Part shown: positions 42,091 to 51,381 of the stretch, in pieces
Position numbering within the stretch: the first letter of the stretch is position 1
How the letters are laid out: each line of letters opens with the position of its first letter
NCBI GenBank assembly: GCA_015689645.1
Contig: WVSM01000002.1
Location: 1 to 64,000, forward strand
Reading direction: 5' to 3'
Origin: Rhodobacterales bacterium HKCCE4037
GTDB lineage: Bacteria > Pseudomonadota > Alphaproteobacteria > Rhodobacterales > Rhodobacteraceae
DNA length: 64,000 bases
Made by a program: the position numbers and the translations under genes
The notes under the pieces: model-generated
The model's input: only the letters and a program-made list of their open reading frames with translations
Database searches by the model: none
What the model was told of the DNA's origin: nothing

Positions 42091-43815
42091 TCAGGCGGCC
42101 CTTGCGCTGCGGGCTTTTGCCGTGTGCGGGCCGACGTTGAATTGCGCCATCAACTCGGTGATGCGCACCGTGTCCCCCCTCAGCGCATGGGCGGCGGCGT
42201 TGGTTTCTTCCACCATGGCGGCGTTCTGCTGTGTCACGCGGTCGAGGCTCGCCACGGCCTGGTTGATCTCGCTCAGGCCGTGGGCCTGATCGACGGCGCC
42301 TTGGGCGATACTGGAAATCCGTTCCGACACCAGCGAGACCTTCTGGGAGATCTCGGCCAAGGCCACCCCGGTGCGTTCCACGAGGGACACGCCGCCCTTC
42401 ACCTGCGTGTTCGATTGTTCGATCAGCCCCTTGATCTGTTGCGCGGCATCCGAGGCGCGCTGTGCAAGGTCGCGCACTTCCGAGGCGACGACGGCGAACC
42501 CCCGACCCGCGTCGCCCGCACGCGCAGCTTCGACGCCGGCGTTCAGTGCCAAGAGGTTGGTCTGGAACGCGATCTCGTCGATGATGCCGATGATCTGCGC
42601 GACCTGCTGGGACGAGGTTTCGATGTCCGACATGGCTTTTTGCGCCGATTCGACGATCTGGCCGCTTTCCTCGCTGGTTTTGCGCGCCTCCAGCATCGCG
42701 GATTCCACGTCGCGCGCGCCGGAGGCCGTTTCCTGCACGGATGTGGTGAGTTCGGCGATGGCGGCGGCGGTTTCTTCCAGCGTGGCGGCCTGCTGTTCGG
42801 TGCGGGCGGACAGATCGTCGGACCCGCTGGAAATCGCCTGGCTGCCGGCTTCGACCGAGCCGACGCTTCCGGCGACCTGGCTGATCGCTTCCGCGAGGCG
42901 CGAAACGGCAGAGTTGAAATCGGCGCGGAGGCGGTTGTAGCCGCCGGTCAGATCCTCGTCGATCCGATGTGTGAGGTCCCCTTCGGCGAGGGTCTGGAGG
43001 GCGGAGGCGAGGCGGTCGACGACGTGCGCCTGCTGTTTCCGGGCCTCATCGCGCGCGGCCTCGTCGTGCCGCGCCTCCTGGAGGCGGCCGCGGAGCGTTT
43101 CGAGAGATCGCGCGATGCCACCGAGTTCGTCGCGGCGCTCCACCTCGGCTATGGGTGTATCGTAGTCACCGTTCGCGACGCGATCCATCGCCTGTTCCGC
43201 GGCCTTGATCGGGTCGCCGATGGATTCGCTGAGACGGCGAACGGAATACCAGGTGGCGGCAGCGAAGATGCCGGCCAGAAACAGCGTTCCGAGAATGGTC
43301 TGAAACATCAGCATATTCAGCGTCGCGCGAGGCGACCAGGTGGTGACGGTGACCCCGATGGGGCCTTGGGCGGCGTCGAAGATGATCGGTTCCGCAACCG
43401 TGTAGCCGTTGCGCGACCGGGCCATTTCGCCGGTCTGCATCACGGCGTCGCGCAAGGCGATCATGGCGGCGGAGGCCGGCTCGCCGACATTGCCCATCAT
43501 CGCGCTCGTCGCATCCCAGACCGCGATGGAGACGAATTGATCGTCGCCGACTTCCGCGTGGTTTTCGAGCGTCTCGGCCACGGCATCGGGGTTGCCGAAG
43601 CGGACGTGGGGCGCAAGGTCGATCGCGGTCGACTCAAGCGCTGCGTGGGCGAGCGCGCGGACACCGTCCCGCGCCACTCGCCCGGATTGCCAAACAGAGA
43701 AGGCGATGGCCAGAACGACCACCGCAAGCGTTGTCAAAGCCGACAAAACCGCAGCCCGTTTGAAGAGCGAACTTTCAACGTCGAACGCGGCCCTGAGTTT
43801 ATGTGAGTTCAACAT
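42091..43815 (-). CDS. Methyl-accepting chemotaxis protein
   Basis: The 574-residue receptor has two membrane helices (AVLSALTTLAVVVLAIAFSVW and FQTILGTLFLAGIFAAATWY). They flank a periplasmic sensor of about 115 residues (GDDQFVSIAVWDATSAMMGN, then GPIGVTVTTWSP). A HAMP domain follows (RRLSESIGDPIKAAEQAMDRV), with possibly a second HAMP, and then a cytoplasmic signalling domain. Its hairpin tip has IIDEIAFQTNLLALNAGVEA and RGFAVVASEVRDLAQRA. It relays an unknown signal to CheA. The upstream gene on the same strand, 42 bp away, encodes a periplasmic Cache-like protein that may act with it. Confidence 0.92.
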   Translation of the reverse strand: MLNSHKLRAAFDVESSLFKRAAVLSALTTLAVVVLAIAFSVWQSGRVARDGVRALAHAALESTAIDLAPHVRFGNPDAVAETLENHAEVGDDQFVSIAVWDATSAMMGNVGEPASAAMIALRDAVMQTGEMARSRNGYTVAEPIIFDAAQGPIGVTVTTWSPRATLNMLMFQTILGTLFLAGIFAAATWYSVRRLSESIGDPIKAAEQAMDRVANGDYDTPIAEVERRDELGGIARSLETLRGRLQEARHDEAARDEARKQQAHVVDRLASALQTLAEGDLTHRIDEDLTGGYNRLRADFNSAVSRLAEAISQVAGSVGSVEAGSQAISSGSDDLSARTEQQAATLEETAAAIAELTTSVQETASGARDVESAMLEARKTSEESGQIVESAQKAMSDIETSSQQVAQIIGIIDEIAFQTNLLALNAGVEAARAGDAGRGFAVVASEVRDLAQRASDAAQQIKGLIEQSNTQVKGGVSLVERTGVALAEISQKVSLVSERISSIAQGAVDQAHGLSEINQAVASLDRVTQQNAAMVEETNAAAHALRGDTVRITELMAQFNVGPHTAKARSARAA

Positions 43816-43857
43816 GCGAACACCTTCTTGTTGGGCTTTCAGTGCCAGGTTTGCGGA

Positions 43858-44427
43858 TCAGCCGAGCGCGCCCGCATCCACACCGACGGTGACCGCGCCG
43901 ATGGCTTCACCGGTGTCCGGGTCGACCAGCGTGACCGAGATCTGCCCCTGGTAGCGCTGGCTCGATTCATCCAGCTCGATCTCGCTGAAATGAACCGCGT
44001 CCGGTCCGGCCCCGAAGGTTTCGATGTGCTTGGCTTCGTCGCCTTGCCAGTAATCGGAGGTGACGTGGCTGACAGCAACGTTCAGGCCTTGCGCATCCAT
44101 CAGGATGATCTCGGTCACCATGCCGCCGGAGGCTTCGACCTGGGCCCGCAGGAAATCGGCGACTTCACCGTTCAGAACACCGTCGATCAGCGGGGTGTCG
44201 CCCGTGCCGACCTGGGTACGCCATTCGCCATCCATGGCGAGGATCTCATCCTCGGTATAGCCGCCGGTGGTCGCGTTCTGAGCCTGCACGGCGTCAATGA
44301 TGATCGCGTTGGCCATCCAGTCGAGCGCGCCGGAATCAACGTAACCTTGCATGGAGGCGGTGTAGTCCGTTGCCAGCGCCGGACCGGCGAGGAGGGCGAT
44401 TGAAGAAGTAAGCAGGAAGCGTCGCAT
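43858..44427 (-). CDS. Periplasmic Cache/PDC-like sensor protein, free-standing
   Basis: The 189-residue protein has a signal peptide (MRRFLLTSSIALLAGPALA, cleavage before TDYTAS) and no other membrane segment. The mature part has the PDC/Cache pattern: VTEIILMDAQGLNVAVSHVTSD, then YWQGDEAKHIETFGAG, and a final strand pair SVTLVDPDTGEAIGAVTVGVD. Such domains normally sit inside chemoreceptors or histidine kinases; here it is a separate periplasmic protein encoded just upstream of a chemoreceptor and probably co-transcribed. It may be a soluble ligand-binding partner. Assignment is by pattern and is not certain. Confidence 0.65.
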   Translation of the reverse strand: MRRFLLTSSIALLAGPALATDYTASMQGYVDSGALDWMANAIIIDAVQAQNATTGGYTEDEILAMDGEWRTQVGTGDTPLIDGVLNGEVADFLRAQVEASGGMVTEIILMDAQGLNVAVSHVTSDYWQGDEAKHIETFGAGPDAVHFSEIELDESSQRYQGQISVTLVDPDTGEAIGAVTVGVDAGALG

Positions 44428-44620
44428 GATGACTCTTTCGGTTGAGATTCGGTCCGCGCAGGGTCACGCATCGGTCTTAGGGAATCCTTTCCACCGAGGT
44501 GTCCGGCCCTCGTTTCTTCCGAAAATTTTAGTGGTCGGGCGCGTTGGGCGCATGGTCGCATACGGCGTGCGTGCACCCGGTGGTCAGGCTAGAATGGTCA
44601 CAGCAGCGAGGCGGACGGTC

Positions 44621-46033
44621 ATGTTTCTTTCGATATTCGACATTTTCAAGATCGGCATCGGGCCATCGTCGTCCCACACGATGGGGCCGATGACGGCGGC
44701 GGCGCGGTTCCTGAACGACCTTCGCAGCGGACGCGAAAAGGAACCCGGTGCGGGCACGCTGGCCGGGCTTGGCGCGGCGCTGCATGGCTCGCTGGCGTTC
44801 ACCGGAAAGGGCCATGCGACGGACCGAGCGGTCGTTCTTGGCTTTGCGGGGTTCGAGCCTGCGACGCTGGACCCCGACCGGGCCGAGGCGCTGGAGGCCG
44901 AGATCCACGCCAGCGGCATCGTTACCCCGCCGGACCTGCCGCCGCTGAAGTTCGATCCTGCCAAGGACCTTGTCTTCGACTACGAGCGCAGCTTGCCCGG
45001 CCACGCGAACGGGATGATCCTTCGGGCCTTCGACGAGGCCGGAAACCTGTACCTTGAGGAGACCTATTACTCCATCGGCGGTGGTTTCGTGGTGACGGAG
45101 GCGGAACTGAACGGGCAAGGGGCCAGGCCTGAGTCCTTCCATGCCGAGAAGGCCGAAGCGGGCTTTCCGCATCCGTTCGGCACGGCCGCCGAGATGCTGG
45201 AAATGGGCCGCGCTTCGGGCAAGAGCATCGCGCAGATGAAATGGGAGAACGAGACAGCGCTGGCGTCGCGGACCGAGGTGAAGGAGCGCCTCGACGCCGT
45301 CTGGCAGGCAATGGACGATTGCATCGACCGCGGCCTGCGGATGGACGGCGAATTGCCCGGCGGGTTGGCCGTGAAGCGGCGGGCGAAGAACATCCACGAG
45401 CAGCTGAAGGCCGAGGCAGGGACAAACCAGGCACAGCCCCATGTCGCGAACGACTGGCTGAGTGTCTACGCCATGGCGGTGAACGAGGAGAACGCCGCCG
45501 GTGGCCGGGTCGTGACCTCGCCCACCAACGGAGCTGCGGGCGTGGTGCCCGCGGTCCTGCGGTATTACCGCGACCATTGCATCGGCGCGACCGAGGAAGG
45601 GCGGCGCACCTTCCTGATGACCGCCGCCGCGATCGGCGGGCTGATCAAGCACAATGCCTCCATCTCCGGTGCCGAGGTCGGCTGCCAGGGCGAGGTCGGG
45701 AGCGCCTCGGCCATGGCGGCGGCAGGGCTGTGCGCGGCCTTGGGCGGCACCAACGAGCAGGTCGAGAACGCGGCTGAGATCGCGCTGGAACATCACCTTG
45801 GCATGACCTGCGACCCGGTCGCGGGTCTCGTGCAGGTGCCGTGCATCGAGCGAAACGGATTGGGCGCGATCAAGGCGGTCTCGGCCGCGTCGCTGGCCCT
45901 GCGCGGGGACGGCACGCATTTCATGCCCCTCGACAATTGTATCGAGGCGATGCGCCAGACCGGCATCGACATGAGCAGCAAATACAAGGAAACCAGCCAG
46001 GGCGGGCTGGCCGTGAACCTGCCGGAATGCTGA
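44621..46033 (+). CDS. sdaA: L-serine ammonia-lyase (iron-sulfur type)
   Basis: The 470-residue protein is the single-chain bacterial L-serine dehydratase. It converts serine to pyruvate and ammonia with a [4Fe-4S] cluster. The N-terminal beta domain begins [20 protein letters not shown] and the alpha domain contains [18 protein letters not shown]. Cluster cysteines are in [17 protein letters not shown] and [18 protein letters not shown]. The ATG at 44621 starts immediately before the family's conserved N-terminus; the open frame upstream has no similarity. It ends 1 bp before the convergent LysR gene. Confidence 0.94.
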   Translation: MFLSIFDIFKIGIGPSSSHTMGPMTAAARFLNDLRSGREKEPGAGTLAGLGAALHGSLAFTGKGHATDRAVVLGFAGFEPATLDPDRAEALEAEIHASGIVTPPDLPPLKFDPAKDLVFDYERSLPGHANGMILRAFDEAGNLYLEETYYSIGGGFVVTEAELNGQGARPESFHAEKAEAGFPHPFGTAAEMLEMGRASGKSIAQMKWENETALASRTEVKERLDAVWQAMDDCIDRGLRMDGELPGGLAVKRRAKNIHEQLKAEAGTNQAQPHVANDWLSVYAMAVNEENAAGGRVVTSPTNGAAGVVPAVLRYYRDHCIGATEEGRRTFLMTAAAIGGLIKHNASISGAEVGCQGEVGSASAMAAAGLCAALGGTNEQVENAAEIALEHHLGMTCDPVAGLVQVPCIERNGLGAIKAVSAASLALRGDGTHFMPLDNCIEAMRQTGIDMSSKYKETSQGGLAVNLPEC

Positions 46034-46034
46034 G

Positions 46035-46895
46035 TCACACGTCGCGGGGCAGAATCCGGGACAGGACCGGGTGCGGAAAGCTGCGCTGCACGGTCACGGC
46101 GTAGAACCGCTCGCTCAATCCGAGATCGTAGGGCGCCGTCACAAGCCGGCCGGACGCGATTTCATCGGCCAGCACCACGGGCGGTGCCACGGCGATCCCT
46201 GCATCCTCCCGCGCCAGGAGCCGGATCATGGCCATGTCGTCGACATCCGCGATGACACTTGGCCGCACGTCGAGCCGGGCGGTCAGCGCGTCGAAACCGG
46301 CACGGATCTGCGGCTCGGTCGGCAGGATCAGCGGCTCTGACGCCAGCAGGCTGCGCAGATCGGGATGGGACATGCGTTTGGGCGTTCCGTGAACGGCCAC
46401 CGATTGCGTGTCGACCTGGCGCGCAATCAGACCCTCGGCCGGATCGGGTGCTTCGGTGGTCAGCACGATATCCAGCGACAGGGACTTCAACTCGGCCAGC
46501 AGCGTCGGCACTTCGCCCGCGCGCAGCGCGATCGAGGTGCCACCGGCCAGCACGGGCGCAAGAAATCGGATCTGGAAATTCCGCGACAGGGTCGAGGGTG
46601 CGCCGACTTTCAGCGGCATGTCGACCTTTGCAGACCGGTCGAGCGTCGCCAGCAATTCCTGACCCGTGTCGAAGATCCTGTCCGCGTAGTCGAGCGCGAT
46701 GCGCCCCACTTCGGACAGGTCCAGACCGCGACCGACCCTTTCGAACAACGGGTGGCCGAGGCGGTCTTCCAGCGTCTTGATCTGGGTGGACAGAGCCGAT
46801 TGCGACAGGTTCATCCGCTCTGCCGCGCGCGTCAGGTTCCCTTCCCGCGCGACCTCCCGGAAATACAGAAGGTGGCGATAATTCAGATCCTTCAT
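46035..46895 (-). CDS. LysR family transcriptional regulator
   Basis: The 286-residue protein has an N-terminal winged helix (NYRHLLYFREVAREGNLTRA, then MNLSQSALSTQIKTLEDRLG). It has a LysR substrate-binding domain. The N-terminus resembles NhaR-type regulators. It is divergent from the SbtA-like transporter gene, with 104 bp between them containing a perfect T-N11-A palindrome, so it probably controls that transporter and itself. The effector is not known. Confidence 0.9.
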   Translation of the reverse strand: MKDLNYRHLLYFREVAREGNLTRAAERMNLSQSALSTQIKTLEDRLGHPLFERVGRGLDLSEVGRIALDYADRIFDTGQELLATLDRSAKVDMPLKVGAPSTLSRNFQIRFLAPVLAGGTSIALRAGEVPTLLAELKSLSLDIVLTTEAPDPAEGLIARQVDTQSVAVHGTPKRMSHPDLRSLLASEPLILPTEPQIRAGFDALTARLDVRPSVIADVDDMAMIRLLAREDAGIAVAPPVVLADEIASGRLVTAPYDLGLSERFYAVTVQRSFPHPVLSRILPRDV

Positions 46896-46919
46896 TCATC
46901 TATCCAGTAGAACATTACG

Positions 46920-46934
46920 ATACAAACGTTGTAT
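46920..46934. promoter_or_regulatory. LysR-type operator
   Basis: ATACAA-ACG-TTGTAT is a perfect inverted repeat that fits the LysR T-N11-A rule (T46921, A46933). It lies 25 bp upstream of the LysR gene and 66 bp upstream of the divergent transporter. Binding is inferred. Confidence 0.6.
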
Positions 46935-46999
46935 TTTATCAAATCCACGGATGGCAATACATCCGCTTTCGGACCATCACCCCAAAGCGGAGACCTGAC

Positions 47000-48058
47000 A
47001 TGGATACCCTTCAGGACATCATCGCGACCCTCGTGTCGCAGGTGCAAAAGCCCACCCTCGCCTTTCTGATCTGCGGCATGGTGCTCGCCGCGCTCCGCAG
47101 CGAATTGAGAGTGCCCGAGCCGGTCTACAAGTTCATCGTGATGCTGCTTCTGCTCAAGGTCGGGCTTGGGGCCGGAATTGCGATCCGAGAGGCAGATGTC
47201 GTGGCGCTGGCGGTGCCCGCGTTCCTGGCGGCACTGATCGGTATCGTCATCGTTCTACTGGGATCGCGCAGCCTTGCACGGATGCGCGGCGTGGCGCGGG
47301 TCGACGGGCTGGCAACTGCGGGTCTGTTCGGGGCCGTCTCGGCCTCGACGCTGGCCGCCGGCATGGCGGTTCTGGACAGCGACGGCATTGCCTACGAAGG
47401 CTTTATCGGCGCGCTTTATCCCTTCATGGACATCGCGGCGCTGGTGACGGCCATCGTGCTGGCACGGCTGGCCGCGGCGCGGGAGCAAACCGTTTCCATT
47501 CAAGCCGACGGCACCGCTACCATGGGCGGCGGCGGCGGCAATGGCCAAGGGGAGACCGCTGGCATCGTGGGGCAGATCGTGGCCGACACCTTCCGGTCGG
47601 CCGCGGTTTCGGCCCTTGTCGGCGGCATCGCGCTGGGGCTTCTGGCCAGGCCGGACACGGTTTTCGAAAGCTTCTACGAGCCGCTGTTCCGCGGTCTGCT
47701 GTCGATCCTGATGCTGATCATGGGCATGGAAGCGTGGTCACGCCTGTCCGAGCTGCGGAAGGTTGCGCATGCCTACCTTCTCTACGCGATCGCGGCGCCG
47801 CTGGTGCACGGCCTGATCGGGTTCGGCTTCGGCCTTGTCGCCCATCATCTGACCGGGTTCTCGGCGGGTGGCGTGGTTCTGCTGTCGGTGATGGCGGCGT
47901 CCAGTTCGGACATCTCCGGGCCCCCGACAATCCGTGGCGCCCTGCCCGAGGCGAATCCCTCGGCCTACGTGGGCGCGTCGACCGGCATCGGCACCCCCGT
48001 CGCGATCCTGTCGATCCCGCTGTTCGTTGCCCTGGCCGGCGCCGTCATCGGCTTCTGA
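47000..48058 (+). CDS. Sodium-dependent bicarbonate transporter (SbtA) family permease
   Basis: The 352-residue protein has about ten membrane helices and matches the SbtA-like family (DUF897). Signature blocks are GALYPFMDIAALVTAIVLARL and MAASSSDISGPPTIRGALPE, followed by NPSAYVGASTGIGTPVAILS. Cyanobacterial SbtA imports bicarbonate with sodium. In a heterotroph it may serve anaplerotic CO2 supply or carry another anion. The loop with TATMGGGGGNGQGE (near residue 172) is a flexible linker between the two halves. No SbtB-type PII gene is adjacent. The LysR gene opposite is the likely regulator. Confidence 0.88.
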   Translation: MDTLQDIIATLVSQVQKPTLAFLICGMVLAALRSELRVPEPVYKFIVMLLLLKVGLGAGIAIREADVVALAVPAFLAALIGIVIVLLGSRSLARMRGVARVDGLATAGLFGAVSASTLAAGMAVLDSDGIAYEGFIGALYPFMDIAALVTAIVLARLAAAREQTVSIQADGTATMGGGGGNGQGETAGIVGQIVADTFRSAAVSALVGGIALGLLARPDTVFESFYEPLFRGLLSILMLIMGMEAWSRLSELRKVAHAYLLYAIAAPLVHGLIGFGFGLVAHHLTGFSAGGVVLLSVMAASSSDISGPPTIRGALPEANPSAYVGASTGIGTPVAILSIPLFVALAGAVIGF

Positions 48059-48072
48059 TCGGAGGGTGCGCG

Positions 48073-49095
48073 CTACCGGGCGCGCACCGTATCGCCGGGC
48101 AGGAATTCCGGTTCCAGCTCGAACACTTCCGAGGTTAGCTCGTTCGCCACCATGAGTTCCGCAGCCTTCCGCCCGATGGCGTCGCGCTGGGAATCCATGG
48201 TGGCGATGCGCATTGGCAATCCGTCGAGCACTTCAAAGGAATTGAACCCGGCGAGGCCGATCTGCCCGGGAATATCCATTCCTTTCTCGAGGCAGTAGAG
48301 CAGGCCACCGGCAGCGTTGATGTCCGTGTTGTAATAGAGAAAATCGAGGTCGGGCGTGCGTTCGAGCAGCGCCTGCGTCATGCCGCGGCCGGTCCCGAAA
48401 CCCGATGTGCCATCATAGAATATCTCATCCGTCAGGGTCAGACCCGCATCGGCGAGACCGGCCTTGAACCCCCGATAGCGCTTCTGCGCGCGGGCGTCGG
48501 CGTTGGAACTTGAGCCGAGATACCCGATCCGCCGATAGCCACGGGCGGCGATCTCGGACGCCATGAACCGGCCCGCAGCCTCGTGGCTGATGCCCACGTT
48601 TCCGGCCACCGGATCGCCGTCCACGTCCATGACCTCGACCACCGGCACACCGGCGTTGCGCAGCATCGCGCGGGCGGTGTCGGTATGTTCCAGGCCGGCC
48701 ACGATCAGGCCTGAAGGGCGCCACGAGAGCATCTCGTAGATGACCTTCTCTTCCTTCGCCGGATCGTATTGCGAGGTGCCGATCACAGGCTGCAACTCGG
48801 TGCCGTCCAGCACCGCGCCGATGCCGTGGAGGACATCCGGGAACACCATGTTCGACAGAGACGGGATCACGACGCCGACGAGGTTCACGCGGTTCGACGC
48901 CAGCGCGCCCGCGATCTTGTTGGGCACGTAGCCGAGCGTTCGCGCCGCCTCGAACACCCGCTCACGCGTGCGGTCGGAGACGTCGCCGCGGTTCCTGAGA
49001 ACGCGGCTGACCGTCATTTCGCTGACGCCGGCGGCATCCGCCACGTCGCGCAGGGTCATCTGGGGCTTGCCATCGAAGGGATTTCGTCCGCGCAA
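48073..49095 (-). CDS. LacI family transcriptional regulator
   Basis: The 340-residue protein has a LacI-type helix-turn-helix (TLRDVADAAGVSEMTVSRVL) and hinge (YVPNKIAGALASNRVNLVGVV). A periplasmic-binding-protein-like sensor domain follows. It probably responds to a sugar or sugar acid. No carbohydrate operon is adjacent; its neighbours are the SbtA-like gene (convergent) and tRNA-Arg. A 16-bp perfect palindrome with a central GCGC step lies 58 bp upstream and is a likely autoregulatory operator. The true target genes lie outside the window. Confidence 0.9.
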   Translation of the reverse strand: MRGRNPFDGKPQMTLRDVADAAGVSEMTVSRVLRNRGDVSDRTRERVFEAARTLGYVPNKIAGALASNRVNLVGVVIPSLSNMVFPDVLHGIGAVLDGTELQPVIGTSQYDPAKEEKVIYEMLSWRPSGLIVAGLEHTDTARAMLRNAGVPVVEVMDVDGDPVAGNVGISHEAAGRFMASEIAARGYRRIGYLGSSSNADARAQKRYRGFKAGLADAGLTLTDEIFYDGTSGFGTGRGMTQALLERTPDLDFLYYNTDINAAGGLLYCLEKGMDIPGQIGLAGFNSFEVLDGLPMRIATMDSQRDAIGRKAAELMVANELTSEVFELEPEFLPGDTVRAR

Positions 49096-49153
49096 CGGGG
49101 CATCCTTTGGTCGTGAGCGCTACCATTCCTTGATACGCCTGCCGGACACGGAA

Positions 49154-49169
49154 CCGCAAGCGCTTGCGG
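49154..49169. promoter_or_regulatory. LacI-type operator
   Basis: CCGCAAGCGCTTGCGG is a perfect palindrome with the CG-centred AAGCGCTT core typical of LacI-family sites. It is upstream of the regulator gene and 33 bp before tRNA-Arg, so it most likely serves autoregulation. Confidence 0.55.
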
Positions 49170-49201
49170 CACCGGGATAAATCGAACAGAACAAGGGGTG
49201 T

Positions 49202-49278
49202 GGCCCCGTGGCTCAACTGGATAGAGCAGCCCCCTCCTAAGGGGCAGGTTGCAGGTTCGAATCCTGCCGGGGTCACCA
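49202..49278 (+). tRNA. tRNA-Arg (anticodon CCT)
   Basis: A complete 77-nt cloverleaf is present: acceptor GGCCCCG paired with CGGGGTC, D-arm GGCTCAACTGGATAGAGC, anticodon arm GCCCC-CTCCTAA-GGGGC and T-arm GCAGGTTCGAATCCTGC. CCA is encoded. The anticodon CCT reads AGG, a rare codon in GC-rich alphaproteobacteria. Confidence 0.97.
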
Positions 49279-49283
49279 TTGCC

Positions 49284-50363
49284 TCAGATTGCGATCAGGT
49301 GATTGTCCCAAGCCCACGAAGTCTGGCCAAGCTGCGTGAGCGCGCCCGCGTCGTAGCCCCAGATCGAACCGACGCCGCTGGTGATGAGGCTTTGGCCTGA
49401 GGAAAGCGTGCTGATCCCGCAGGCATCTTCGAGCGCGATGTCGGACAGGAACGCCCCGGTTTCAGCATCGAAAACCTGCATAAGGCCACCGCGCGGGGAG
49501 GTTACGGCGACCTGCGCGCCGCCGCTTTGGAAGGTGATACTGCCGACATAGCCGATCATCTTGCGCTGTGATTGCGCTGGCGCTTCGAGGAGTTGCGCGG
49601 TCTCGCCCATCCGGTGCGTCAGGATCAGCGGCGGATGCTCCGCCTCGGAGCCGTTCCACTGCATTCCTGCGGCGACGAGGCCGTCGGGTCGCACGTCGAG
49701 GTGGCGGATGGAGTTGAAGCGCAGGGCGGTGTCCAGTTCGACAACCTCCAGCATTTCGCCGTCCGGCCCGAGATAGGCCAGGTTGGGTCGCATCGTGGCG
49801 AGATTGAGCGGGGTGCGGCCAGACTCGGGGTGCGTGGCAATGCCGCCGTTGGCGATGACCAGCGTATCGGTTCCCGGCAGGCGCTCGATGTCGTGGGGGC
49901 CGACCCCGCCGGAGGGCATGTCGCCGATCCGCGCATAGCCATTCGCCGCATCCCAAAGGCCGATGCGCCCGTCGAGCGTGTCGAGGTCGTTCTCGGTGGT
50001 GAAGAGCATGCTGCCATCGGCGGAGAAGACACCGTGGCCGTAGAAATGGCGGTCGGGCGGCGGGGTGAGGCGGTGCGCCTCCTGTCCCGTGGCGCAATCG
50101 ACGATCAGGGCGAAGCGGCCCGGGCGGCGGGCGAAGGCCACGGCTTCGGGCCGGACGGGGTGTGCGGCGGCGGCGTGGCCGCGATCCGGCAGGGGGATCG
50201 AGAACAGGACGGCGCCGCCATCGCTGAGCCCGCAGAGGTGGTAGGACCCGTCCACCGCGCGGGCGGCCGACAGGAAGGACGGGGATTGGGCATCGGCCCA
50301 GGACAGCGAGGGCGAGAGGGCGGCAGCGCCGAGGCCCACGAGGACGGAACGACGTTTCAACAC
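49284..50363 (-). CDS. DUF1513 periplasmic protein
   Basis: The 359-residue protein starts with a basic N-terminus and signal sequence (LKRRSVLVGLGAAALSPSLSWA). It then shows a beta-propeller-like repeat pattern: FYGHGVFSADGSMLFTTEND, GVGPHDIERLPGTDTLVIAN and FNSIRHLDVRPDGLVAAG. These are typical of DUF1513. The function is unknown; the family is found with imelysin proteins and suspected to act in periplasmic iron handling. A GTG start directly after the preceding stop (TGA GTG) couples it to the second imelysin gene. It is the last gene of a four-gene operon. Confidence 0.82.
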   Translation of the reverse strand: MLKRRSVLVGLGAAALSPSLSWADAQSPSFLSAARAVDGSYHLCGLSDGGAVLFSIPLPDRGHAAAAHPVRPEAVAFARRPGRFALIVDCATGQEAHRLTPPPDRHFYGHGVFSADGSMLFTTENDLDTLDGRIGLWDAANGYARIGDMPSGGVGPHDIERLPGTDTLVIANGGIATHPESGRTPLNLATMRPNLAYLGPDGEMLEVVELDTALRFNSIRHLDVRPDGLVAAGMQWNGSEAEHPPLILTHRMGETAQLLEAPAQSQRKMIGYVGSITFQSGGAQVAVTSPRGGLMQVFDAETGAFLSDIALEDACGISTLSSGQSLITSGVGSIWGYDAGALTQLGQTSWAWDNHLIAI

Positions 50364-51380
50364 TCAGTCTCCATCGAGGGAATTGAACCCGGCGGCCACG
50401 CCGAGCTTGGGGCCGAGTTCGGAGGAGACGAGATCCCGCACCTCCTGCACACGCTGTTGCAGAGCTTCGACGCGCAAGCGGCCCTGAGGGTCATCGACGC
50501 CGGCAAAAATCGGATCGTCGAGACGGGCGGCGGCGTCCAGTGCGATGTCGAACCGATCGGCAAGGGCCTGCCGCAGGCCGGGGTCGCCGGTGGCGAGGCG
50601 GTCGGCCAGATCCGCCAGCGATTGCAGCGACAGCGCGACGTGGCGCAGGGAGCGCCCGGATCGCCGAGCTTCGGCCCGGGCCGCGCGCGGGGCGTCGAAT
50701 GTGCCCAGGGGACGGCCCAGGCGCAGATCGGCCGTAAACTCCAGCCCCGTGGTCAGGGATCCGAACAGGACGCGGAGCGCTTCATCCGGGCTCTGGAACC
50801 TGTCGTTAGACCCTGCACCGCGCATCAGGGCCGCAAATGTGCCGGTCCAGTCCGCTTCGATCTGCGCGGCAGTGGCGGCGATATCGGCGGTGATGGCCTG
50901 CACGAGGGCGCAACGGTAAGCGTCCTCCCCGGCGGTCGAGACTTCCGGATCGAACAGCAGGAATTCCAGCGCGTACAATCCCCGCGCGGCGACGGAGACG
51001 GTGGCGTAAGCCTCGGCGGTCGAGACGATGGGGTCCGCGTCGGCGATCAGCGTCGAAAGGCTGCGGCCTGTCATGCTTCGGGTGTCGGGCCAGAAGGACA
51101 GGGCGAAATAGCGGCCGTCCGTCTCGGCAGGGCCGAATGTGATGTGGCTGACCGCGATCCAGGCGTCGAAGGCGTCGTGGAAGGCGGCTTGTAGGGCGGG
51201 GTCGCCCGGCTGGCAGGAGGAATCCGCAACCTCGGCGAGTGCCATTGTCTCGACAACAAGCGCCGCGTAACGCGGCAGGATATGGTCGTCGACGATGGCG
51301 GCTGTGATGTCGGCCTCGCTCTGTGCGGTGGCCGTGACCGGCATCAGGATGGCGAGGCAGAGGCTGAACGTTCGGAGCAT
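50364..51380 (-). CDS. Imelysin family protein, second copy, motif degenerate
   Basis: The 338-residue protein has a signal peptide (LRTFSLCLAILMPVTATAQ). It has the helical imelysin layout: AFHDAFDAWIAVSHITFGPAE, then ARGLYALEFLLFDPEV. At the family's GxHxxE motif it reads G134-L-Y136-A-L-E139, so the histidine is Tyr. In the other copy (52987-54249) the motif is intact. The His is thought to help bind metal, so this copy may have a different or structural role. It lies 1 bp from the di-haem oxidoreductase gene. Confidence 0.8.
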   Translation of the reverse strand: MLRTFSLCLAILMPVTATAQSEADITAAIVDDHILPRYAALVVETMALAEVADSSCQPGDPALQAAFHDAFDAWIAVSHITFGPAETDGRYFALSFWPDTRSMTGRSLSTLIADADPIVSTAEAYATVSVAARGLYALEFLLFDPEVSTAGEDAYRCALVQAITADIAATAAQIEADWTGTFAALMRGAGSNDRFQSPDEALRVLFGSLTTGLEFTADLRLGRPLGTFDAPRAARAEARRSGRSLRHVALSLQSLADLADRLATGDPGLRQALADRFDIALDAAARLDDPIFAGVDDPQGRLRVEALQQRVQEVRDLVSSELGPKLGVAAGFNSLDGD

Positions 51381-51381
51381 C

